Shown: positions 23,584 through 32,488 of the stretch, piece after piece
Numbering within the stretch: the first letter of the stretch is position 1
How the letters are laid out: every line of letters begins with the position of its first letter
Assembly: GCA_025558075.1 (NCBI GenBank)
Contig: JAHLKF010000007.1
Coordinates: 124,001-188,000, forward strand
Reading direction: 5' to 3'
Origin: Gaertneriomyces semiglobifer
Taxonomy: Eukaryota > Chytridiomycota > Chytridiomycetes > Spizellomycetales > Spizellomycetaceae
Length of the DNA stretch: 64,000 bases
The notes under the pieces: generated by a model
What the model saw: only the letters and a program-made list of their open reading frames with translations
The model's database searches: none
Told to the model about the DNA's origin: nothing
Position numbers and translations under genes: made by a program

Positions 23584-25435
23584 TCAATGAGCATTCCCTT
23601 CAACTAATCCCATTCCAGCTCTAAGTTTGATGAACTGGTCTCTTGGTAAAGGTTTGGTAAGTGTGTCAGCAATCAGGTCCTGAGAGGGTCGGTGCTGAAC
23701 CTTGATAGTACCACTTTCCACAGCCTCTCTAATGAAGTGGAAGCGGATATCTATGTGTTTTGAGCGATCATGATGAGCTGGATTGGTGCTCATGGCTATA
23801 GAACCTTGGTTGTCACCATAAATGACTGTTGGTTATTTGGTGTTCCATTGACCAAGATCTTGCAAAAGTGTCCTGAGCCACATAGCCTCCTTAGCAGTGT
23901 TGGTAAGGGCCATATACTCTGCCTCAGCAGTAGATAGGGCGACTGTAGGCTGTTTTTTGCTTGCCCAGGCCACTGGTGAAGTCCCCAGTTTGAAGAAATA
24001 ACCAGTGGTTGACTTCCTGGTATCAATATCTCCAGCCCAATCAGCATCAGAGTAGCCAACCAGCTCCCCCTTGCTGTCTGCACCACCCAGCTTGAGTTTC
24101 AAAGCATTTGTACCTTTTAAATAGCGAATTATTCTTTTGACAGCACTCCAGTGAGCTTGTCCAGGGTTGGCCATATACTGGGAAACTTGGCTGATGGCAG
24201 TAGCCAAGTCAGGTCTGGTGCCTAGCATGGCATAGATCAAGCTACCAACTGCTTCCTTATAGGGAACTGAAGCCATGGCGAGTTTTTCTTCATTTGTACT
24301 GGGTTGATCCTCCTTGGTAAGGTGCTTTCCAGTCTCCATTGGTGTAGAAACAGGTGTGGAGGCATCCATGTTGAATTTGGCCAGGACCTTGTTGATGTAC
24401 AGTTGTTGGGAAAGGAAGATGGCCTTGTCAGAACGCTCCCTAGTGACTTGTATGCCCAGAAAATACTCCAGTGGCCCCAAATCTGTCATCTTGAACTTGC
24501 TGGACAGCTGGTTCTTGAGTTGTTCTATGGCTTCCATGTTGTTACCAGCCATAATCAGGTCATCCACATAGATTACCACATAGATCTTGATGTTGTCCTT
24601 CTGGAGCACATATAAACAATGATCAGCAACGCTTCTTTTGAATCCCAGAGCGTTCAGTTCTTTGTTGATCACTCTGTTCCACTCCCTTCCAGACTGCTTA
24701 AGTCCATATAGGGTCTTGTGCAGCAGGCATACCAAGTTGGGACCCTTCATATATCCCTCAGGTTGTTCCATATAGATAACCTCTTGCAAAACTCCGTTCA
24801 AATAGGCAGTTTTAACATCCATTTGATGTATCTCCAAGTCTTCCATGGCTGCAATTGCTAAGACTAGTCTGACAGTGTCAAACTTAGCAACTGGGGCAAA
24901 GGTCTCAGTAAAGTCAATTCCAGGCGTTTGGGAGTATCCTTTGGCGACTAATCTGGCTTTGTAGCGTTCGACAGTCCCATCTGACTTGAGTTTGAGCTTG
25001 TATACCCATTTGCATCCAATAGCCTTCCTATCAGGTGGCAGTGGAACAAGTTTCCAGGTGTTGTTGCTCATCAGGGAGGCATACTCCGCATCCATAGCCT
25101 TGATCCACTTGTCAGCATCCTTACTGGTAATTGCTTGCTGGTAAGTTTGTGGTTCCTGAACTACAGAACTTGCAGCTAAGGCATAGTAAGCGAGTTGAGC
25201 CTAGTTCAGGGCCCACCAGCTTCCAGGAGGCACACCTTTGTTGCTTCTGGTGGAAGTCCTAATAGTAGGAGCTGCTTGTAGGGGGTCCTCAGAGGTTGTT
25301 GATCCGGAATCATCATTGATTTCAGCTTGTTCAGGTTCTGAATCACTCTCCTGAATGATACTGTCTGAGTGATATTCTCACTCAACATCAGGATTTTCTC
25401 CCCCTTCAGAGTTATCACTCCAGACATGTAATTCC
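23584..25435 (-). pseudogene. Copia reverse transcriptase and RNase H remnant
   Basis: Minus-strand frame with in-frame stops at 25380-25378, 25203-25201 and 23835-23833, otherwise open to 23584. The reverse transcriptase shows CKWVYKLKLKSDGTVERYKA, QMDVKTAYLNG and the catalytic YVDD (VIYVDDLIMAG). RNase H shows GYSDADWAGD and LSTAEAEYMAL, and ends near LADTLTKPLPRDQF, the usual copia C-terminus. The three stops make it non-functional, yet conserved motifs are otherwise intact, so decay is moderate. Confidence 0.92.
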
Positions 25436-25640
25436 TGTTGTAATAGGATCCCGGTGGCATACACGCCATTGGGGTTACCCCGTTATCGGTAACTGCCATG
25501 TCAGCACTGCCCTAAGTCACATGATCTTTTCTGTCGGGAAGCGCTTAACGCAACCGTCAGTTTAGAACTTAGAACCTTAGACTTGAGAGATAACAGAGCT
25601 TATAAGAAAGATAAGAGCATCAGCAGGTTCCTCTGCAACA
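25436..25640 (+). repeat. 5' LTR of the nested element
   Basis: 205 bp, termini TGTTG...CAACA. Its three differences from the 3' copy include two at CpG sites (CCCGG against CCTGG, GCCATT against GCCGTT), as deamination of methylated cytosine would give. Confidence 0.92.
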
Positions 25641-25655
25641 GGTTATGAGCCCCGG
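25641..25655 (+). other. Primer-binding site matching the tRNA-iMet anticodon arm
   Basis: The bases after the 5' LTR read GGTTATGAGCCCC. The complement GGGCTCATAACC is the anticodon stem-loop of eukaryotic initiator methionine tRNA (CAT anticodon). Drosophila copia and yeast Ty5 are known to prime from such a half-tRNA rather than from the 3' CCA end. There is no TGG as would be expected for 3'-end priming. Confidence 0.7.
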
Positions 25656-25734
25656 CATCAACAGCTGCCTGCTTATGCTCTGCCTCTCAGTCTCCGGGTG
25701 GATCTGCCCGTTATTGACAGTTTCCGCCTGCACC

Positions 25735-26028
25735 GTTAATCCCCCTGCCAGCGATTAACGACGCCCGACACCGTTGATCCCCCTGCCTGCGATCAATGAC
25801 GACTGCTATTGAACACCTTGCCTGTGTTCAACTGCTTACACCCCCGGACCGTTGATCCCCCTGCCAGCGATTAACGACGCCCGACACTTATTGATCCCCC
25901 TGCCTGCGATCAACTGCTTACATCCCCGGACCGTTGATCCCCCTGCCTGCGATCAACGACGACTGCCATTGATCCCCCTGCCTGCGATCAACGACGACTG
26001 CTTATTGAACACCTTGCCTGTGTATAAC
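25735..26028 (+). repeat. Array of eight short hairpins in the element leader
   Basis: Eight imperfectly repeated inverted repeats lie at 25735-25759, 25773-25797, 25809-25831, 25851-25875, 25891-25913, 25933-25957, 25969-25991 and 26005-26027. Most have a 6-7-bp stem around a CCCCTGCC(T/A)GC loop. Stem versions are GTTGATC/GATCAAC, GTTAATC/GATTAAC and TTGAACAC/GTGTTCAA, so both arms change together. The last hairpin is degenerate. Spacers are short and related (GACGACTGC, ACGCCCGACACC). The array lies between the primer-binding site and the gag-like start, where retroelements carry packaging or dimerisation signals. Confidence 0.85.
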
Positions 26029-26039
26029 ACTTTTTTAAG

Positions 26040-26354
26040 ATGGCCCGCTCGACCCGCAGTGCCAAGGAGGAATTCTCGGCCCCCGACAACCCTCCGTCAC
26101 TGTTCGCTGAACGACTGCCAAACCTGGAATCCGACGCCGTGTGCCTCACGTACATATGCGGCCTCAAACCGTCTGTTCGTGCCCGCATTCGCAATCGAGT
26201 TGCCGCTGACAAGCAGACCCTTGACGTCTTACAAGCTGTCGCCCTGGAACTGGATGCATCCATGTACCGAAATGTCGTGTATGCACCGAGGGGGGAGTGT
26301 TGTAATAGGATCCTGGTGGCATACACGCCGTTGGGGTTACCCCGTTATCGGTAA
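26040..26354 (+). CDS. Short gag-like reading frame of the nested element
   Basis: 104 codons from ATG 26040, ending inside the 3' LTR. The middle (LTYICGLKPSVRARIRNRVA, then a helix ending in ALELDASMY) resembles the C-terminal part of a retrotransposon capsid domain, where a F/YxxGLKP motif is common. Only this fragment remains; there is no zinc knuckle or pol. It may be a relic, or it may help the RNA associate with capsids of a full-length partner. Confidence 0.55.
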   Translation: MARSTRSAKEEFSAPDNPPSLFAERLPNLESDAVCLTYICGLKPSVRARIRNRVAADKQTLDVLQAVALELDASMYRNVVYAPRGECCNRILVAYTPLGLPRYR

Positions 26355-26502
26355 CTGCCATGTCAGCACTGCCCTAAGTCACATGATCTTTTCTGTCGGG
26401 AAGCGCTTAACGCAACCGTCAGTTTAGAACTTAGAACCTTAGACTTGAGAGATAACAGAGCTTATAAGAAGGATAAGAGCATCAGCAGGTTCCTCTGCAA
26501 CA
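26298..26502 (+). repeat. 3' LTR of the nested element
   Basis: 205 bp, preceded directly by the purine tract GAGGGGGGAG (26288-26297), which would prime plus-strand synthesis. Confidence 0.92.
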
Positions 26503-27395
26503 ATTCCAAGTGTTGCTGTGCGTTGTTTTGTTGTTTCCAGTGTTTCCAAAGCATGTTCTCATCAAATGCTACATTTTGGCTGATGACCAACTTTTCAGCA
26601 ACTGGGTCCCAGAGCTTGTGGGCCTTGTGCTCACTGTCAGGGCCCAAATAAACACATTTCTGTGCCTTTTCATCGAGCTTTTTTCGCTTCTCCTTTGGTA
26701 TTTGAGCATATGCTATGCATCCAAAGGTCCTCAGGTTTGATAAGTCCAGTTTATGTCCAGTAAAAGCCTCAAATGGTGTTAGGTCCCCATCCAGAGTTCG
26801 AGTTGGGCTCCTGTTTCTCACATAGGCAGCCATTAGGATGGCATCTCCCCAAAAGTCTAGTGGGGTTCCAGAATGAATCAGTAGACACCTTGCAGCCTCA
26901 ACCAAGGTTCTGTTCATTCTCTCAGCTTTGCCATTCTGTTCAGGTGTATAAGGAACACTGAACTGCTGGGTAATTTTCTGTTCTTGACAGTAGGCTCTGA
27001 ATGCCTTGCTGGTGTACTCTGTACCATTGTCAGACTGCAGCACCTTGAGTTTCTTGCTGGTGATACCCTCAGCCCAAGCCAAGTAGCTCTGAAATGCAGT
27101 CAGAGCTTCAGATTTTCGCTTCATTAGGAATACAGCAGTGGCAGAGCTGCTGTCATCAATGAATGTGATGAAATACAGCTCTCCAGTTCTTCCAGGCTTG
27201 CTCATACGTCCACATATGTCTGAGTGCACCTTTTCTAAGACATTTCTGGTTCTTTTGGGGTGTTTGATCGAAAATTGGCTCTAGTAATTTTTCCAAAAGT
27301 GCATGCTTCACCTAGAGGCATGCTAGGAGCAGTCTCCAGGGCTCCCAAATGTCCTCTCTGTTGTAATTTTTGCATGCTGGCATCATTCAAATGTC
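26503..27395 (-). pseudogene. Copia integrase remnant
   Basis: Minus-strand remnant with the integrase core: a first catalytic aspartate in FITFIDDSSSATAVF, the second in LQSDNGTEYTS, and the glutamate in YTPEQNGKAERMNRT (DDE triad). The copia integrase C-terminal block GCIAYAQIPKEKRKKL and the YLGPD motif follow. A further frameshift occurs near 27275. The reading frame is then cut at 26503 by the nested element, which duplicated the five bases ATTCC here. Confidence 0.9.
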
Positions 27396-27996
27396 CTAGT
27401 CTTTGGTGCCAGAGTTCCAGGTTGTTAGTAACTGCAACAGCTGCATGGTTGCTAATGTCTCTGTCACATATAAGCCTCCATCCAATGAGGCTGTGAGTAC
27501 TGTAGTGTCATCAGCAGCCTTAATGACACATCCAGAGTCCAGAAATTCGACTTTTAAACCATTTTGAATGGTTTTCCTGACTGAGATAAGGTTCTTTTCC
27601 AATTTGGGGACATACCACACATCCCTGAGCTTGACACCATCTTTCAAAAACACAGTTCCCTGTCCAATAGCCTTAACAGAGCGGTTATCAGCAAGTATAA
27701 TGTCCTTTGGTTCCATATCCTGATAACTTTGGAACAAATTCTTATTGGCACTCATGTGTTGAGATGCTCCAGAGTCCACAATCCATCCAGTTGGTTTGTA
27801 TCCATCATTTTCCCTTGCCATAAAGAGAAAATCCACCTCTTTCTTGCTTTCAGATGCAGCATTTGCGCTCCCACTGCTGTTTTTATCATCATGCTGCTTC
27901 TTCCTGCATTCATGCTGGTAGTGTCCAGGCTTTTGGCAATAGTGACATTTGCCCTTCCTCTTGTTATTGGGGTTGTGGGCAACTTTGAATGCTTTC
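27396..27996 (-). pseudogene. Copia gag zinc knuckle and aspartic protease remnant
   Basis: Minus-strand coding remnant. It contains a CCHC zinc knuckle (CHYCQKPGHYQHEC, about 27960-27910) followed by the retropepsin motif WIVDSGASQHM and the start of the gag-pre-integrase region (LRDVWYVPKLEKNL). The frame is lost near 27470, since the expected GAG-pre-integrase sequence continues in another frame. The N-terminal capsid part of gag is absent because the sequence starts at the LTR border. Confidence 0.85.
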
Positions 27997-28213
27997 TATT
28001 GAAGATAGGTTTGAATACCAATGTATTGTAGGTGTCTACCTTAATCTTAGCCAGGAGCAATCCTGAGAGGACCCCTCCTTTTATAACAGAGAATTACAAA
28101 TCTTTATCGCACACTGATAACATATCTGTGATGGCACCTTCCTACAGAAACTTCTATCTAGGTGGCACCTTCCGGAATGTTCTAGCACAGTCCATGCTCA
28201 TTGTCTTCCAACA
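27997..28213 (-). repeat. 5' LTR of the copia element
   Basis: 217 bp with one copy of the terminal 38-bp unit. It is bordered outside by the AGTTG target duplication and inside directly by gag coding sequence, with no primer-binding site. Confidence 0.9.
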
Positions 28214-28218
28214 AGTTG

Positions 28219-29895
28219 AATGCATTGATCTTGGAGGAAAGAGGTACTCACTTGAAATCCAAGCCATTACAGCTGATTTAAAATACTTTATCATTGTGGT
28301 CCCCAACTTGTACCTCAACAACACATGGCATTATTTCCGAAAATTCTGCACTAGATGAATACCAAAACAAACGACACTCTCATAACTTGCACTCTATATA
28401 CGAGTAGTTGGTGGTTCACCCTGCATCACAGTGGGCATTGGATTTCATTTGGCTGTTGCTACAAATCAAGCCTTGACAAACTGCACCTAGCTCAATTCAC
28501 TTGAACAATATGTCTTTTGGCTGATATCAAGGCTTAAGCCACAAGTGGGGTAGTCCTCACAGCAAGAGGCAGCCAGTTAGGATATCAGGGCCTTGCATAC
28601 ATGTCACTTCTCCAAAGCATTCCCTGATAATGTGGGGTGCCCTAACCTTGGACAATTTATGATATGGGTGGAGGGACGCTTGGGACACTTCTTAACAAAG
28701 CCATATGGACCAAAACACATTTGAAACAGTGGCAACAGATGAGAACATGTTTGGAACAATCATTGTCTACTGACCTCATTGATCCTGTCAAAAATATTTC
28801 CAAACGTTCGTAATGTCCTCTTTAATCTGCAGCATCTTACAAGTGTTCCATCAGTTGGAGTTTGTGAGGTACATCATTCCATAGCATAGATCAGAGGTGT
28901 TAAAAAGCCATGATTAGCATTTATGTTTAGAATATGGCTATTTGGTTAGCAACATATGGAGGGGCTCCTCACCACAACATGCAACACTGGAAGCATTCAG
29001 GATTGGGCGTCTTGAACCTTTGTGGAGTACTAAGCCTTCATTCAATGCTTGCACAAACCTTTGTTAGCTCCATCAGCGCTGCCTGAAACAGCATGAACCA
29101 GAACTCTGTTCACAAAGAATGAAATGCATAAGGAAAACATGCTGGCATTTAATCAAGTCAGGTTGGAAACCAGTCCTCACATCCAAGAACAACTGCAATT
29201 AAAGCTTAGCAATCATGTCCACTCATTGGTACATGTCATTAGCTCTTTGATGTTGTGGAAGGAATTTTGTCCTATATCCATGTATTGTCTACCTGGCGCT
29301 ATGAATTTGATGCAGTATTATGGCTATATAGAATGTTGCTATGGTATCTCTCCAGGATGCACCGCAAAGCTTTTGATCAGTTAATAGTGAGCGTACAAAA
29401 TCATAAGTTGTCTTCACAGGTGGAGCTACATTATTGCTGGTTTCTTTTTAACGTTGGACAGGCCAAAAGATGATTCAAATGGGTCGCCAAACATCTGGTT
29501 GCACTATTGATTTTTTAACCTTCACATGATGTACACATGAAAGAGGATCACTGATCAGAAAAGAGCTGTATCCACAGCTAGACAATGTAGGTATCTGATG
29601 TTTCATTCTTTGAAGAACCGTGGCAAAATTTAGATGCAAACACAGTCATTTCCACACGAGCTCGACTTTCAGGAGTAAATATTATCAGTTTTGCGATCTG
29701 TGCAACACATGTCGTTCGATATATCGTAAGGGACCCCGATTTGAGAGGGACAAGTGACGAGTCTCGTGGGATGCACCTCAGGAGCAATACATTCTGGTGC
29801 GACACCAGTTAAGGTCGCAACGGTCAACAACGTCACATTACAACGCCGTCAAAACCAAATGCAGGCATTACCTCGCCATGCTGAGAGTTTTAGCG
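28219..29895. other. CpG-depleted, gene-free part of the island
   Basis: No domain-bearing frame on either strand; the longest frames are under 90 codons. By hand count 28441-29580 has 10 CpG dinucleotides in 1,140 bp, with none in the first 180 bp, while TpG and CpA are common. It is probably old, methylated mobile DNA too decayed to name. Confidence 0.5.
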
Positions 29896-32060
29896 TCAAT
29901 GAACGATAGAAGCAAGAGAAACAGATTTTTTTCCTACCTCGTTAAACCATTCAACAACTCCTTTTAAAAATGATCCCCCTCTCTCAATGGTTTCAGAGTC
30001 ACAGATAAGGCAGACATGGCGCTTGGCTCGTGTGATAGCGACGTTCAGGCGCCGTGATTCAGTCAAAAAGCCGACATCACCTTCAGAGTTGGACCGAACC
30101 AACGAGATGACAATTGCCTCCTTTTCTCGTCCTTGAAACCCATCAACTAGTGGACAAAGGGTGTTAGTCGACCACAGGTACTTCTTGCTAATCGACATCA
30201 TACACACCTGAGCCCACTTCTAAACCTGGCCGGATCTCCTTGATGCGGCCTCTTATAAGATCGACTTGCCCGTTGTACGGTGTGATCACGCCAATGTCTT
30301 CGGGTTTGAGCCCCGCATCACATAACAAACTCAGATACCTACAAACCAGTTCGGCCTCCCCTTCGTTGTACTTACTGTCGTTATCCTCAGTGGCACCCTC
30401 AAATAAGTCGCAGCCAGCAGTATCTACCATCATCAGAGGAACTCGGGTTTCATCTGTCGATCGTACGCCTGGAAGCTCGCAGAGCAGACGCGTACGTACA
30501 GCCTCGAAGGCCCTCAGTTTACCGTCGTACATAGCTTTGGAGGACCAGTCCATGATGGATTGATGCATCCGATACTGCGTATCCAGCATCCGTTTCACTT
30601 TGTCACCATACATATCTAATAATCTGTCGAAAATAGTTCTCTCCAGTCCCATCGAAACCGCGGAAGGCGACTTAACGGTCGGTGGAAGCTGCTTGTGATC
30701 GCCAGCTAGGATCGCTTTCGGCGCTAACAACAACGCGATCCACGTTTCCGGTTCCAAACTTTGAGTGGCCTCATCGATCACAACAATGTCAAACTTTGTG
30801 TCATAACGAATATCTTTCCCCCCTGCGCCAGCAAGTGTAGTCAGTACCACTCGACAGCTATCTAACAGGTTCCTCACAGCCCCCCTCTCTCGCTGTCGCA
30901 ACTCTTTTCGAAGTTCACGATTCTCCTGCCATAATGCTCTTCGTTCACTCTTGAATTTTGATTTCGCAATGGACTTGAGATTGCTGTCCATCTCTTTGCG
31001 AATATCCAAGATCAATTTTGCGGCATCGCCATTACGAAGCTGAACGTCCAAGGTACAATCGTACACTGTTGGCAAAACACGCGCTGGATGCCCTACCCTT
31101 GCTAGCTGAATTTTGGACGGAGCCAGTCGTTCAACAATGTTGTCTAGGGGAGCAATTATTCAAGTTGCAGAACAAGCAAATGGACCGTGGAGAGCCATAC
31201 CCACAGAGATATTCGAAGGACCGCAGACGAGAACTCTTTGGCCTTCCTTAACAAGCTGCCTTATAAGCTCTACTACCGTATGAGTCTTCCCTGTCCCAGG
31301 AGGGCCATGGATCAAGCCGATCTCTTTTGTCGCCAGACAAAATTTTACAGCTTCTTTTTGAGAGGCGTTGAGGGTGTCATCGAAGAACTTCACAGCCGGA
31401 TAGGCTGCAACTTGCGGGACTGACGCGCCCATCAAAACGTTCACAAGACTGGTGGACGAGCTGGTAATTCTACTTTCCAGTTCCTTGAGAGCCATATCCA
31501 TCCGGTCATAGGAGACGTCGTTCGCCAACTTGTTTCTGCCAAAGTGGTCAACTGAGGCATTGCAAATTCCATAGTCACGGTGTACCTTACATGCGCCATC
31601 CTCGCTCCTCAAATCCTTGTGGAGGTTCATCCTTGATGGCGATGGTGATCCGACATTCTGCTAACCGCGTCACCACTCCATGAAGATTTCCCTTCAGAAC
31701 TTCTTGTCCATCCTTGATGCTCTCACTCTTACGGGCTTTACCGGATCTGCTCCACTCCTCCAACCCTACGACATCTCCAACACGGATTTGATGAGCAGGT
31801 AATGGGTTGAAACCTTCGTGGCCGGTCTCAAAATCCAATAGCGTCTTGCCTCCTAACCCCGTCCTGCTGCCCGTCACGCGAAGACCTAGAAGGCACAGCC
31901 CACGCTTTTGCAAGACTGTAGGTGTGAGTTGATCGAGCAGCTTTCCAACCGTTGCGATTTCAAAATCCCGTTCCAATTTGAGCAGCTGCTTGAGGTGCTC
32001 AACGTGGTCCCGTAGATCAACCTCGGTGGCATGCCGCTTCTCTCCATTATCAACTTTCAT
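29896..32060 (-). CDS. HCS1: Superfamily 1 DNA/RNA helicase, IGHMBP2/Hcs1 type
   Basis: Four exons on the minus strand: 32060-31591, 31535-31201, 31143-30208, 30146-29896 (663 aa). An N-terminal beta-barrel region ([34 protein letters not shown]) leads into the helicase core. Motif I is [15 protein letters not shown], motif Ia [10 protein letters not shown], motif [17 protein letters not shown], motif [14 protein letters not shown], motif [12 protein letters not shown], motif [13 protein letters not shown], motif [11 protein letters not shown]. These match animal IGHMBP2 (SMUBP-2) and yeast Hcs1, 5'-3' helicases linked to translation or DNA replication. The protein ends just after the core, so it lacks the R3H and AN1 domains of the animal protein, as yeast Hcs1 does. 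The start at 32060 is the first ATG of the frame. Confidence 0.93.
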
Positions 32061-32488
32061 CTTGACATTTATTCGTCCGACCTATCTTGCCGGACCAGGG
32101 GTATCTACGGCATCTCCCGCTGTCAGTTTCCAACATAAATTATGCTTTAGGCGCGTAAGTGCTGTAGTCGATAAAATCGTACCTGTAACCTGGGGATAAT
32201 AAACACATTGTCGAGCTGCTCATAATGCAGGTCTCCGTAGGGTGTGTCCACAATGAGGATACAGCGGACGATGCTGTGGGAAATAGCTGCGTTTCCGCTT
32301 GCTCGTCCGGATGCCCTCGTCAACATCCAATTTATTCGTCAACTGAATGAATTCACCACGTTCTGACCAGAGGAAACTTCGCCAGCAGGAAACAAGGATA
32401 TGGACACATTTAGGTAATTTTTTTCAAAGTTGATATCAATATTTACAAGAGTCTGCTTCCGATTCAATTTTCCCCTAACTATCAAGGT
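32061..32488. other. Intergenic between two minus-strand genes
   Basis: About 430 bp holding the helicase promoter and the 3' end of the acyl-CoA synthetase gene. A T-rich stretch lies near 32400-32460. No gene is seen. Confidence 0.45.

Larger units (their letters stand above)
25436..26502 (+). mobile_element. Nested non-autonomous LTR retroelement (TRIM-like, 1,067 bp)
   Basis: Two 205-bp LTRs (25436-25640 and 26298-26502), starting TGTTGTAATAGG and ending CTGCAACA, differ at only three positions, all transitions. A perfect target-site duplication ATTCC (25431-25435 and 26503-26507) shows insertion into the copia pol region. The 657-bp interior holds a primer-binding site, an array of hairpins, a short gag-like reading frame and a polypurine tract, but no pol. 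It is far richer in CpG than the surrounding island, fitting a younger insertion. It must be mobilised by enzymes from another element. Confidence 0.93.
23322..28213 (-). mobile_element. Decayed Ty1/copia LTR retrotransposon, interrupted by a nested element
   Basis: Bounded by LTRs at 28213-27997 (5', 217 bp) and 23576-23322 (3', 255 bp), with a perfect target-site duplication AGTTG (23317-23321 and 28214-28218). Read on the minus strand the order is gag zinc knuckle, protease, integrase, reverse transcriptase, RNase H, then a polypurine tract (GAGGGGGAG) directly before the 3' LTR. Integrase before reverse transcriptase defines the copia order. The LTRs differ at about six positions outside the repeat-number change. 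The N-terminal gag and primer-binding site are missing: the 5' LTR is fused straight to the zinc-knuckle coding region. Several stops and frameshifts plus the insertion at 25436-26502 mean the copy is dead. Confidence 0.95.

Noticed and set aside
25735..26028. CRISPR-like array
   Set aside because: Repeats are short hairpins with variable stems and related spacers inside a retroelement in a eukaryotic genome; there are no cas genes and spacers are not unique.
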